64,000 nucleotides of DNA from CAVSSX01 sp963730735 (lineage in GTDB: Bacteria; Actinomycetota; Acidimicrobiia; Acidimicrobiales; RAAP-2), in the NCBI GenBank assembly GCA_963730735.1, contig CAVSSX010000010.1:62001-126000 (forward strand), in the 5' to 3' direction. This document shows, one piece after another, positions 43,273-54,139 of the stretch. The position numbers and the translations under genes were made by a program. Below the pieces are notes generated by a model. It saw only the letters and a list, made by a program, of their open reading frames with translations. It was not told the origin of the DNA and searched no databases. Within the stretch, counting starts at the first letter, position 1, and the number at the start of each line of letters is the position of its first letter.

Positions 43273-43411
43273 TCGCCGGCCGGGCCCTTCGACACCGTCG
43301 CCTCACCGGCGCCCAGGCCCGGCACCCACGGCACTCGCCACCCCGTACGCTGGGGCCCGGACCCGAGCCCGGGGCCGGTGCGATCCGGCCTCGGCCAGGA
43401 AGGACGGCGAC

Positions 43412-44767
43412 GTGGCAGTGGCGGCAACGCAGCCCCACCGGGTAATCATCATCGGCTCGGGGTTCGGCGGCCTCTTCGCCGCCCGGGCCCTGCGGGGCGC
43501 CCCGGTGGACGTGACGGTCATCGACCGGATGAACCACCACCTGTTCCAACCGCTCCTCTACCAGGTGGCCACGGGCATCCTCTCGGAGGGCCAGATCGCC
43601 CCGGCCATCCGCGACATCCTCCGCTGGCACCGCAACACCCGGGTCCAGCTGGGCACGGTGACGGCCATCGACATCGAGGCCCGCACGGTGACCGCCACCC
43701 AGGGCGAGCGGGTCCTGGTCGACCGCTACGACAGCCTCATCGTGGCCGCCGGGGCCCAGCCGACCTACTTCGGCCATCCCGAGTTCAGCCAGTGGGCGTC
43801 GGGCATGAAGACCATCGACGACGCCCTCGAGCTACGCGGCCAGATCTTCGGGGCCTTCGAGGTGGCCGAGACCGAGCCGGACCGTGACGCCCGGGCCGAC
43901 TGGCTCACCTTCGCCATCGTGGGCGGTGGCCCGACCGGCGTCGAGCTGGCCGGGCAGATCGCCGAGCTGTCCCGTCGCTCGCTCGGCCGCAACTTCCGGT
44001 CGATCGACCCGGCCGACGCCCGGGTGCTCCTGTTCGAGGGCTCGACATCGGTCCTCGGCTCCTACGGCCCCCGGCTCTCGGCCGACGCCGCCGCCACCCT
44101 CGAGGGCCTCGGCGTCGAGATCCACACCGACACCATGGTGGTCGGGATGGACGAAGCGGGGCTGACCGTGAAGGCCGGCGACGGCACCACGACCACCTAT
44201 CCGGCCCGGACCAAGATCTGGGCCGCCGGCGTGCAGGGGGTCCCGCTCGGGCGCATGGTGGCCGAGGCCACCGGGGCCGAGGTCGACAAGGCCGGCCGGG
44301 TCAAGGTCCGACCCGACTGCACCGTGCCCGGGCATCCCGAGATCTTCGTCATCGGCGACCTCATGGCCCTCGACGACCTCCCCGGGCTGGCCGAGGTGGC
44401 CATGCAGTCGGGGATCTTCGCCGCCCGGACGATCCGCCAGCGGGTCGCCGGCCGGCCGACCAAGCCGAAGTTCCGCTACATCGACCTGGGCACGGTGGCC
44501 GTGGTCTCGAGGTTCCGGGCCGTGGCCAAGCTCGGACGGTTCGGGGTCGGCGGGCACCTCGGCTGGCTGCTCTGGCTGGTCGTCCACCTCACGTTCCTCA
44601 CCGGCTTCAAGAACCGGATCAGCGCCCTGGCCCGCTGGGCCATCAGCTTCATCGGGACCGACCGCACCGAGCGCACCATCACCACGCAGCAGGTCATCGC
44701 CCGCCACATCCTCGAGACCCACCGGGCGTCGACCGCCCTGCCCCCGGAGGCGCCGGGCCCGAAGTGA
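43412..44767 (+). CDS. ndh: Type II NADH dehydrogenase
   Basis: A 451-residue single-subunit NADH:quinone oxidoreductase at the membrane. The FAD-binding motif VIIIGSGFGGLFAARAL and NADH-binding motif FAIVGGGPTGVELAGQIAEL are both intact; IFVIGDLMALDDLPGLAEVA and AMQSGIFAARTI are the second FAD segment. Hydrophobic segments near the C-terminus (GWLLWLVVHLTFLTGF) are typical membrane anchors of NDH-2. It does not pump protons. GTG start; 139 bases of leader. Confidence 0.9.
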   Translation: MAVAATQPHRVIIIGSGFGGLFAARALRGAPVDVTVIDRMNHHLFQPLLYQVATGILSEGQIAPAIRDILRWHRNTRVQLGTVTAIDIEARTVTATQGERVLVDRYDSLIVAAGAQPTYFGHPEFSQWASGMKTIDDALELRGQIFGAFEVAETEPDRDARADWLTFAIVGGGPTGVELAGQIAELSRRSLGRNFRSIDPADARVLLFEGSTSVLGSYGPRLSADAAATLEGLGVEIHTDTMVVGMDEAGLTVKAGDGTTTTYPARTKIWAAGVQGVPLGRMVAEATGAEVDKAGRVKVRPDCTVPGHPEIFVIGDLMALDDLPGLAEVAMQSGIFAARTIRQRVAGRPTKPKFRYIDLGTVAVVSRFRAVAKLGRFGVGGHLGWLLWLVVHLTFLTGFKNRISALARWAISFIGTDRTERTITTQQVIARHILETHRASTALPPEAPGPK

Positions 44768-44781
44768 GCCCGGTCGGCGGC

Positions 44782-45078
44782 TCAGCCGTCGACGAGGTCC
44801 GTGTACTCGGGGTGCTCCTCGATGTAGCTCTCGATGAACGGGCAGCTGGGGACGACCCGGAGACCCCGGCCCCGCACGTCGTCGAGGGCCCACCGGGCCA
44901 GGCGGCTCCCGATCCCCCGGCCGCCGTAGGCGGGGTCGACCTCGGCGTGGACGATGGCCCGGCGTCCCGGCAGGTCCCGGTAGCTGGCGAACCCGACCCG
45001 GTGGCCGTCCAACGACACCTCGTAGCGCGACCGTTCGGCATTGTCGACCACGGTGACCGTGTCCTGGTCCTCACTCAC
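44782..45078 (-). CDS. GNAT-type acetyltransferase (YjdJ/NATD1-like)
   Basis: A 98-residue short GNAT. YEVSLDGHRVGFASYRDLPG, IVHAEVDPAYGGRGIGSRLA (acetyl-CoA loop GGRGIGS) and GLRVVPSCPFIESYIEEHPE are the marks of the small NATD1-like subgroup, which keeps only the core of the fold. The substrate is unknown. It is convergent with ndh and lies 27 bases downstream of the amidase gene on the same strand. Confidence 0.87.
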   Translation of the reverse strand: MSEDQDTVTVVDNAERSRYEVSLDGHRVGFASYRDLPGRRAIVHAEVDPAYGGRGIGSRLARWALDDVRGRGLRVVPSCPFIESYIEEHPEYTDLVDG

Positions 45079-45105
45079 TGCTGCGTCCCTTCCCGTCGAG
45101 GTGGC

Positions 45106-46671
45106 TCAGGCCGGCCGGAGCTCGGCGGCCAGGTAGGCGGTGAGCCCGCCGGCGATGCCCTGTGCCGCCTGGGCCCGCCACGTGGCGCTCTGCACCAGGC
45201 CGGCGTCGGTGGCGTTGCGCATGTTGGCACACTCGATCAGCACCTTGGGGACGGTGGACAGGTTGAGCCCGCCCAGGTCCGCCCGCTGGTCCAGGCCGTT
45301 CTGGCCGCTGTAGTTCGACGGCGGCTCACCGGTGTCGCCGGCGAAGGCGTTGCGCACGTCGACGGCCAGCTGTTGGGAGGGGGCCACGATGGGCGTCGAG
45401 TTGGAGATGGAGCTCACCACCGGCAGGGGCGAGGTCACGTCGAAGCCCCGGCCGCTGGCCGGACCACCGTCGGCGTGGATCGAGATGGCGGCATCGGCGT
45501 GGGCGTCGTTGCCGATGGCCGCCCGTTGGTCGACGCACGGCCCGACCCCGGTGTCGGTCGTGCGGGTGAGCACCACCTGGGCCCCCTCGGCGACCAGGAG
45601 GGCCGCCACCTGGGTGGCCACGTCGAAGTTGAAGGCGTGCTCGGCGTACCCGTTGTCGGTCGCCGTCCCGACCGTGTCGCACGCCTCTTGGAACCCGCCG
45701 GAGTTCTCCAGCTGGTCGATGGAGCCGGCGGCGGCGGCGTTGCCCCCGTTGTGGCCCGGGTCGATGGCCACGACCTCCCCGGCCAACGGCGGCACCGAGA
45801 CCGAACCCTGGTAGCGGGCCGACCCGTAGGCGAAGATGCCACCGTCGCCCCCCGCCACCAGGTAGCCCCGACCGTCGGCGCTCGGCACCAGGGCCACCGC
45901 CGCCCGGGCGAGGCCCAGGTCGGCGGCCGAGCCGTAGAAGGGGGCCCCGAAGGCGAAGATCCCGCCGTCGGCGGCCACCAGCCAGTAGCCACCGGTCGCC
46001 GGGTCGGGCGCCATGCCGGTGATCGGGGCGGCCAGGGTCAGCGAGCCGGTCGAGCCGGCGAACGGGGCGTCCCCGAAGGCGAAGATCCCGCCGTCGGCGG
46101 CCACCAGCCAGTAGCCACCGCCGTCGGGCGTGGCCGCCATCCCGACGACCGACTTGTTGAGGGCGATGGCCCCGGTCGAGCCGAGGAAGGGGGCGCCGAA
46201 GGCGAAGATCCCGCCGTCGGCGGCCACCAGCCAGTAGCCACCGGTCGCCGGGTCGCCGGCCATGCCGACGATGGGCTGGTTGAGCGCCCGCCCGCCCATC
46301 GACCCCTGGAAGCGGGCGTCGCCGTAGGCGAAGATCCCGCCGTCTCGGGCCACCAGCCAGTAGCCACCGCCGTCGGGCGTGGCCGCCATGCCCACGATGG
46401 GCTGGTTGAGGGACAGCGACCCGGCCGAGCCGTAGAAGGGGGCGCCGAAGGCGAACACGGCGCCGTTCGACGCGGCCAGCCAGTAGCCACCGGTCGCCGG
46501 GTCGGCGACGGCATCGACGAGGGGCGCCACGCTGGTGGGCACGCTGGTCTCGTGGGCGGACGACCTACCGGCGGCCCCGGCGAGCGGGGCCGAGACGACA
46601 CCCACGCCCAGGGACAGGATCGCCACGGCGGCCAACGCGCGGCACCGCCCGATCACGCCACCTCGCACCAT
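45106..46671 (-). CDS. Secreted N-acetylmuramoyl-L-alanine amidase with repeat domain
   Basis: A 521-residue exported wall hydrolase. The signal peptide is followed by about seven copies of a 41-42 residue repeat (GGYWLVAADGGIFAFGDAPF, GS, then variable residues), which probably form a propeller-like surface domain. Residues 300-521 are an Amidase_3 domain: EVVAIDPGHNGGN (zinc His), the zinc Glu region, AISIHADGG (zinc His) and KVLIECANMRNATDAGLVQS (catalytic Glu). It cleaves the bond between MurNAc and the stem peptide. A terminator separates it from nrdJ upstream. Confidence 0.9.
   Translation of the reverse strand: MVRGGVIGRCRALAAVAILSLGVGVVSAPLAGAAGRSSAHETSVPTSVAPLVDAVADPATGGYWLAASNGAVFAFGAPFYGSAGSLSLNQPIVGMAATPDGGGYWLVARDGGIFAYGDARFQGSMGGRALNQPIVGMAGDPATGGYWLVAADGGIFAFGAPFLGSTGAIALNKSVVGMAATPDGGGYWLVAADGGIFAFGDAPFAGSTGSLTLAAPITGMAPDPATGGYWLVAADGGIFAFGAPFYGSAADLGLARAAVALVPSADGRGYLVAGGDGGIFAYGSARYQGSVSVPPLAGEVVAIDPGHNGGNAAAAGSIDQLENSGGFQEACDTVGTATDNGYAEHAFNFDVATQVAALLVAEGAQVVLTRTTDTGVGPCVDQRAAIGNDAHADAAISIHADGGPASGRGFDVTSPLPVVSSISNSTPIVAPSQQLAVDVRNAFAGDTGEPPSNYSGQNGLDQRADLGGLNLSTVPKVLIECANMRNATDAGLVQSATWRAQAAQGIAGGLTAYLAAELRPA
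45820..46530 (-). repeat. Array of about 125-base repeats inside the amidase gene
   Basis: The DNA encoding the surface repeats is itself highly similar from copy to copy: the block CCGAAGGCGAAGATCCCGCC recurs at 45947, 46073 and 46196 with a near copy at about 46323, a period of 123-126 bases. The similarity suggests recent duplication or gene conversion. Confidence 0.8.
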
Positions 46672-46745
46672 CGAGCGTCTGCCCTCCCTGCCCTACCCCC
46701 GGGGAACCGGAGCTAGCTGCACGCTACGCCCGAGACCTCGGTGGC

Positions 46746-46778
46746 CGCCCACCGACCGGGGTCACCGGTCGGTGGGCG
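46746..46778 (-). terminator. Terminator hairpin behind nrdJ
   Basis: A perfect 14-bp stem (CGCCCACCGACCGG and its complement) with a five-base loop, seven bases after the nrdJ stop on the minus strand. Confidence 0.8.
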
Positions 46779-46784
46779 CTCGGC

Positions 46785-49635
<2,851 letters not shown>

Positions 49636-49767
49636 GTCCCTGGACTCCTCTGTTCGTGTGCTTGGGGGCTTCGTGTCCGACAGACTGCATTCTGCGACCG
49701 GGGTGCGACAGCTACCCCCGGATGCTGCTGGTGGCGAACTTCGGGGTGCGGCCCTTTCGGCCCCCCA

Positions 49768-49783
49768 CCACAACATGTTGTGG
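49768..49783 (-). promoter_or_regulatory. NrdR box 1
   Basis: CCACAACATGTTGTGG agrees at 12 of 16 positions with the NrdR-box consensus (ACACWATATATWGTGT) and is the core of a perfect 24-base palindrome (49764-49787). It lies in the leader of nrdJ, 32 bases (three helical turns) from the second box. Confidence 0.8.
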
Positions 49784-49799
49784 TGGGCTTTCCCCCGAG

Positions 49800-49815
49800 G
49801 CACGAGATAGTGGGT
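49800..49815 (-). promoter_or_regulatory. NrdR box 2
   Basis: GCACGAGATAGTGGGT matches the NrdR consensus at 11 of 16 positions, and its centre is 32 bases from that of box 1, the spacing known for paired NrdR sites. It covers the expected transcription start of nrdJ. Confidence 0.65.
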
Positions 49816-49817
49816 TC

Positions 49818-49846
49818 ATTACAGCACTGTAGTTACAACCTGTCAA
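49818..49846 (-). promoter_or_regulatory. nrdJ promoter
   Basis: On the minus strand a perfect -35 box TTGACA (49846-49841), a 17-base spacer and a near-consensus -10 box TGTAAT (49823-49818). Transcription should start near 49811, inside NrdR box 2, which makes direct repression by NrdR likely. Confidence 0.85.
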
Positions 49847-49990
49847 CAATTGGGTAGGCCTTCCGGTCCAGCTCAGAGGGCGTTCGCGAAAGTTCGCACC
49901 GGCCGTGGCCGGGACCCGCCGACCACCCCCCAGATGTAGTGGTCGACGCCCCCGGGCAGCGGTGGTGGGACACCGGTAGGGTCCCGCCCG

Positions 49991-51520
49991 ATGCCCGTGG
50001 TGATCGCCATCGACGCCGGGACCACCGGGGTCCGCTCGCTGGCCGTCGACACCGAGTGCCGGGTGGTCGACCTCGCCTACCGGGAACTGACCCAGCACTT
50101 CCCCCGCCCCGGCTGGGTCGAGCACGACCCCGAGGAGATCGTCTCGGCCGTCCGGTCGACCCTGGCCGAGCTGACCGGTCGACTGGCCGCGGCGAACCTC
50201 GAGGTGACGGCCCTCGGCATCACCAACCAGCGCGAGACCGTGGTGGCGTGGGACCGTCGCACCGGGCGCTCCCTCCACCGGGCCATCGTCTGGCAGGACC
50301 GACGGACGGCCGACCGCTGCGAGGAGCTCACGGCGGCCGGGCACCTCCCCCTGGTCCGGGCCCGGACGGGTCTGGTCCTCGACCCGTACTTCTCGGCCAC
50401 CAAGATGGCCTGGCTCCTCGAGCACGGTGGCGTCGAGGCCGGCCCCGACCTGGCCCTCGGCACGGTCGACGCCTGGGTCCTGTGGCAGCTCACCGGGGGC
50501 GCCCGGTCGGGCGCCTCGCCGGTCTTCGCCACCGACGTCACCAACGCCAGCCGCACCCTGCTGCTCGACCTCACCACCCGGGCGTGGTCCGAGGAACTGG
50601 CGGCGCTCTTCGGTGTCCCGATCGACGCCCTGCCCGAGGTCCGGCCGTCCTGCGGTCGCTTCGGCACCGTCGACGGGTCGGCCCTGGGCGACGACGGTCC
50701 GGCCCTCGACGGCGTGCCCATCAGCGGGATCGCCGGCGACCAGCACGCGGCGCTGTTCGGCCAGGCCTGCCTCGACCCGGGCATGGTCAAGGTGACCTAC
50801 GGCACGGGGAGCTTCGTCCTGGCCAACGCCGGCCCCACCCCGCCGCCACCACCCGAGGGACTGTTGGTCACCGTGGCCTGGGACCTCGGCGACCACGGCG
50901 GCGCCCGGGGGCCCGTCGCCTACGCCCTCGAGGGGTCGGCCTTCGTCTCGGGGGCGGCGGTCCAGTGGCTCCGGGACGGCCTCGGCCTGATCGAGCGGGC
51001 CGCCGACCTCGAACCGCTGGCCACGTCGGTGCCCGACGCCGGCGGGGTCACGGTCGTGCCGGCCTTCGCCGGGCTCGGCAGCCCGTGGTGGGACGCCCGG
51101 GCCCGGGGCACCATCACCGGCATCACCCGGGGCACCGGCCGGGCCCAGCTGGCCCGGGCCGTGCTGGAGGCGCTGGCCTTCCAGGTCCGGGACATGGTGG
51201 ACGCCATGGCGGCGGTCGCCGGCCGGCCGGCCGAGCTCCGGGCCGACGGCGGGGCGGCGGTGATGGACACGCTGCTGCAGCTCCAGGCCGACCAGACGGC
51301 GACCACGGTGGCCCGTCCCCGGAGCATCGAGTCGACGGCCCTCGGGGCCGCCGGCCTGGCCGGTCTGGCCGAGGGGTTCTGGGGTTCGCTCGAGGAGCTG
51401 GCGACGCGCTGGGCGGCCGACGCCACCTTCGAGCCCGAGGTCGACCCCGAGCTGGCCGACGCCCGCTACCGCGAGTGGCTCTCGGCCGTCGACCGGTCCC
51501 GGGGGTGGAGCGACGGCTGA
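49991..51520 (+). CDS. glpK: Glycerol kinase (FGGY family)
   Basis: A 509-residue sugar kinase that phosphorylates glycerol to glycerol-3-phosphate. The N-terminal phosphate loop VVIAIDAGTTGVRSLAVD, substrate segments TNQRETVVAWDRRTGRSLH and IVWQDRRTADRC, SGIAGDQHAALFGQACLDPG and the ATP-binding LRADGGAAVMDTLLQLQADQ are all typical of glycerol kinases. A few other FGGY substrates remain possible. It is divergent from nrdJ. Linkage to a nearby acyltransferase is suggestive of glycerolipid metabolism. Confidence 0.9.
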   Translation: MPVVIAIDAGTTGVRSLAVDTECRVVDLAYRELTQHFPRPGWVEHDPEEIVSAVRSTLAELTGRLAAANLEVTALGITNQRETVVAWDRRTGRSLHRAIVWQDRRTADRCEELTAAGHLPLVRARTGLVLDPYFSATKMAWLLEHGGVEAGPDLALGTVDAWVLWQLTGGARSGASPVFATDVTNASRTLLLDLTTRAWSEELAALFGVPIDALPEVRPSCGRFGTVDGSALGDDGPALDGVPISGIAGDQHAALFGQACLDPGMVKVTYGTGSFVLANAGPTPPPPPEGLLVTVAWDLGDHGGARGPVAYALEGSAFVSGAAVQWLRDGLGLIERAADLEPLATSVPDAGGVTVVPAFAGLGSPWWDARARGTITGITRGTGRAQLARAVLEALAFQVRDMVDAMAAVAGRPAELRADGGAAVMDTLLQLQADQTATTVARPRSIESTALGAAGLAGLAEGFWGSLEELATRWAADATFEPEVDPELADARYREWLSAVDRSRGWSDG

Positions 51521-51527
51521 GCGGCGG

Positions 51528-51776
51528 TCAGCGACCCGGGGCCGGGTAGATCTCCTCGACCCGGGCCCCGTCCACCTCGTGGATCTCGCTGCGCAGCAGC
51601 TCCACCAGATCGTCGCTGGCCAGATCGACCACGAACTCGTCGATGGCCCGCCCCTCGACCCGGTCCCGGATGTCGATGGAGACGATGTCGCCGCCCACGG
51701 CGCCGATGCGGCTGGCCACCAGGCCGAGCGCACCCGGTCGGTCGGGCAGCCAGATGCGGAGGACGTAGCTGGTCAC
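51528..51776 (-). CDS. Small ACT-domain protein
   Basis: An 82-residue protein that is a single ACT domain: YVLRIWLPDRPGALGLVASR, IGAVGGDIVSIDIRD, and a C-terminal IHEVDGARVEEIYPAPGR. Free-standing ACT domains bind amino acids or other small ligands and regulate partner enzymes. The GTG start is nine bases behind the acyltransferase stop, so the two are one operon. The ligand is unknown. Confidence 0.85.
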   Translation of the reverse strand: MTSYVLRIWLPDRPGALGLVASRIGAVGGDIVSIDIRDRVEGRAIDEFVVDLASDDLVELLRSEIHEVDGARVEEIYPAPGR

Positions 51777-51785
51777 GGCGTCAAC

Positions 51786-52556
51786 CTACGCGCTCTGTGT
51801 GAACGGGCGGTTTCGTAGCGATGAAGAGTCCGCCGAACCGCCGGCGCCGACCGGGATGTACTCGTGCAGGTACGGCCGGCCCGACAGCCGGGCGATCTCG
51901 AGCATCAGGTGGTCGGTGAAGGCCCGCAGGGCGTCGTGCAGCTCGGCGTCGGTGGCCTCCTCGGCCACCTGGACCCGCATCGGCGCCCCGAACCGGACGG
52001 TCACCCGACGGCCCGGCCGCCAGAGCCGGTGGCCGACCGGTTGGACCTCGCTGGTGCCCACGATGCCCACCGGCACCACCGGGACCTGGCACTCGTAGGC
52101 CAGGCGGGCCACGCCGGTCCGCCCTTTGTGCACGCACTGGTTGGGCGAGCGGGTGCCCTCGGGGTAGACGCCGAGCACGTGGCCCACCCCCAACACGTCC
52201 CGGGCGGTGGCCAGGGCCCGCTCCGACACGTCGCCGCCGGAGCGTCGGATGGGGATCTGCCCGACGGCCCGGAAGAACCACGCCGTGCGGCGGTCGTCGA
52301 AGTACTCCGCCTTGGCCAGGTAGGTCACCCGCCGGGGCACGGCCAGCGGGAGGAAGAAGGAGTCGCAGAAGGACTGGTGGTTGGCGGCCAGGATGACGGC
52401 GCCCCGGCGGGGCACCAGGTGACGGCCCTCCCGGCGGACACGGAAGGTGAGCAGCAGGACCGGCGTGAACAGGACCTTCAGCACCCAATAGACCACGAGA
52501 GCACGGTACTCCCGGGGAGCGCCCGACGCCGTGGGAGCGCCGGCGCGGGCGGCCAC
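51786..52556 (-). CDS. 1-acyl-sn-glycerol-3-phosphate acyltransferase (PlsC family)
   Basis: A 256-residue membrane-associated enzyme that transfers an acyl chain to lysophosphatidate or a related acceptor. The catalytic NHQSFCD (HX4D), the substrate motif VYPEGTRSPN and the helix ALVVYWVLKVLFTPVLLLTF at the N-terminus are intact. VVPVGIVGTSEV is the fourth conserved block. ATG at 52556. The ACT-domain gene follows. It is divergent from the MarR-type regulator gene. Confidence 0.9.
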   Translation of the reverse strand: MAARAGAPTASGAPREYRALVVYWVLKVLFTPVLLLTFRVRREGRHLVPRRGAVILAANHQSFCDSFFLPLAVPRRVTYLAKAEYFDDRRTAWFFRAVGQIPIRRSGGDVSERALATARDVLGVGHVLGVYPEGTRSPNQCVHKGRTGVARLAYECQVPVVPVGIVGTSEVQPVGHRLWRPGRRVTVRFGAPMRVQVAEEATDAELHDALRAFTDHLMLEIARLSGRPYLHEYIPVGAGGSADSSSLRNRPFTQSA

Positions 52557-52601
52557 CCGTCGTGCCGACGCCCGCCGTGGGGACGGGACTTAGGAATGTC
52601 T

Positions 52602-52625
52602 AGATGACACAAATTTGTGTTATCT
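52602..52625. promoter_or_regulatory. Palindromic operator of the MarR-type regulator
   Basis: AGAT-g-ACACAAA / TTTGTGT-t-ATCT, a 24-base inverted repeat with one mismatched pair, in otherwise very GC-rich DNA. Its right half overlaps the probable -35 hexamer (TTGTGT, 52615-52620) of the regulator-exporter operon. Confidence 0.82.
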
Positions 52626-52643
52626 CAGAGATTTTTCTATATT
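52615..52643 (+). promoter_or_regulatory. Promoter for a leaderless regulator-ABC operon
   Basis: TTGTGT (52615-52620), a 17-base spacer, then TATATT (52638-52643). The ATG at 52650 begins seven bases after the -10 box, where transcription itself should start, so the mRNA is probably leaderless. No ribosome site is present before the ATG, in agreement. Confidence 0.75.
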
Positions 52644-52649
52644 GATGGC

Positions 52650-53153
52650 ATGCCGACGGACGCCGAGATCACCTTCGCCGACCACACGGGCCGCTTCTAC
52701 GCCCGTCGCTACGGGTTCGCCCCGATGGTCGGGCGGCTCCTCGGCTACCTGGCGGTCTGCGACCCCCGGGAGCAGAGCATCGGCGAGCTGGCCGAGGCCC
52801 TCTTGGCCAGCCGGAGCGCCATCGCCAACGCGGTCAACACGCTCGAGACGCTCCGGCTCATCCAGCGCTCCCGGGCGGCCGGCGAGCGGATGGACCGGGT
52901 GCGGATCGACATGTCGTCGCCCCAGGCGACGGGGTTCGACGTCAGCGAGTACCTGGACCAGGGCGAGCTGGCCCGCGAGGGCCTCGGTGTCCTGGAGGGG
53001 GCCACGCCGGAGCGGCGGGCCATCCTCTTGGAGTGGGCGGCCTTCGCCGACTTCCTGGCCGAGCGGCTGCCGGCGCTCGAGCTCGAGTGGAAGGAGCGGC
53101 GGGCCCAGCTGCAGGCCACCGGCGAGCTCCCCGAGTCGGAGCCGCAACGATGA
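52650..53153 (+). CDS. MarR/GbsR-type winged-helix regulator
   Basis: A 167-residue regulator: FYARRYGFAPMVGRLLGYLA, IGELAEALLASRSAIANAVN (recognition helix), TLETLRLIQRSRAAGERMDR (wing), then a helical C-terminal dimerisation part (ILLEWAAFADFLAERLPALE). It resembles GbsR-like proteins that control neighbouring exporters. Its stop overlaps the ATG of the ABC ATPase gene. The palindrome in its promoter is the natural candidate operator for autorepression, to be relieved by a ligand of the pump. Confidence 0.87.
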   Translation: MPTDAEITFADHTGRFYARRYGFAPMVGRLLGYLAVCDPREQSIGELAEALLASRSAIANAVNTLETLRLIQRSRAAGERMDRVRIDMSSPQATGFDVSEYLDQGELAREGLGVLEGATPERRAILLEWAAFADFLAERLPALELEWKERRAQLQATGELPESEPQR

Positions 53154-54139
53154 CCACCCGATCGCCCCAGCCGGGCATCGAGGCGCAGGGGGTCGTCAAG
53201 TCGTTCGGCTCCCATCGGGTGCTCGACCGGGTCGACCTCGCCGCCGACGAGGGCTCGATCCTGGCCCTGCTGGGCCCGAACGGCGCCGGCAAGACCACCA
53301 TGGTGCACATCCTCTCCACCCTGCTCCCGGCCGACGACGGCTGGGCCCGGATCGCCGGCCGCGACGTCGCCGCCGAGCCCGACGCCGTGCGGGGGCTCAT
53401 CGGCGTCACCGGCCAGTTCTCGGCCGTGGACAACCTGCTCACCGGAACCGAGAACCTGCGGCTGATGGCCGACCTCCGCCACCTCGGGCGCTCCGACGCC
53501 GAACGGCGGGTGGCCGAGCTCGTGGAGCAGTTCGACCTCAGCGACGCCGCCGACAGGGTGGCGTCCACCTACTCGGGCGGCATGCGGCGACGGCTCGACC
53601 TGGCCATGACCCTGGTCGGGCGACCGCAGGTCATCTTCCTCGACGAGCCCACCACCGGGCTCGACCCCCGCAGCCGTCGCACCATGTGGGACCTCGTCCG
53701 CCGGCTGGCCGCCGACGGGGTCACCATCCTGCTCACCACGCAGTACCTCGACGAGGCCGACCAGCTCGCCGACCGCATCGCCGTGCTCGACCAGGGTCGC
53801 ATCGTGGCCGAGGGGACGCCGGACGAACTGAAGCGTCGGCTCCCGGGCGGCCACGTCTCGCTCCACTTCGCCGACCCGGCCGACCTCCGCTCGGCGGCCA
53901 TGGTGCTCCCCTCGGCCGCCGCCGACGAGGACCAGCTGGTGCTCCAGGTCCCCTCGGACGGGGCGGCGGAGTCGCTGCGCCAGCTGCTCGACGACCTGCA
54001 CCGGGCCGGCGTGCCGGTCGACCGGCTCTCGCTGCACGCCCCCGACCTCGACGACGTGTTCCTCTCCGTGACCGGGCGCCCGGCAGTCGACGAGACCGTC
54101 GACGACGAGTCGGCATTGGCCCACGGAGCGACCCGGTGA
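53150..54139 (+). CDS. ABC transporter ATP-binding protein, DrrA type
   Basis: A 329-residue ATPase of the daunorubicin-resistance subfamily. Walker A GPNGAGKTTM, Q-loop VTGQFSAVDNLLTG, signature YSGGMRRRLDLAM, Walker B VIFLDEPTTGLD and the switch His region ILLTTQYLDEADQLA. A C-terminal domain of about 90 residues, usual for DrrA proteins, follows. It should drive export of a hydrophobic or amphipathic compound through the permease encoded next. ATGA overlap with the regulator gene and GTGA with the permease. Confidence 0.92.
   Translation: MTTRSPQPGIEAQGVVKSFGSHRVLDRVDLAADEGSILALLGPNGAGKTTMVHILSTLLPADDGWARIAGRDVAAEPDAVRGLIGVTGQFSAVDNLLTGTENLRLMADLRHLGRSDAERRVAELVEQFDLSDAADRVASTYSGGMRRRLDLAMTLVGRPQVIFLDEPTTGLDPRSRRTMWDLVRRLAADGVTILLTTQYLDEADQLADRIAVLDQGRIVAEGTPDELKRRLPGGHVSLHFADPADLRSAAMVLPSAAADEDQLVLQVPSDGAAESLRQLLDDLHRAGVPVDRLSLHAPDLDDVFLSVTGRPAVDETVDDESALAHGATR

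Noticed and set aside
45820..46530. A CRISPR-like array because of regular repeats
   Set aside because: The repeats are about 125 bases apart, lie in frame within a coding sequence and encode a protein repeat.
49636..49811. A cobalamin riboswitch in the nrdJ leader
   Set aside because: No B12-box or GCCACTG-like element is visible on the minus strand. The NrdR boxes explain the control better.
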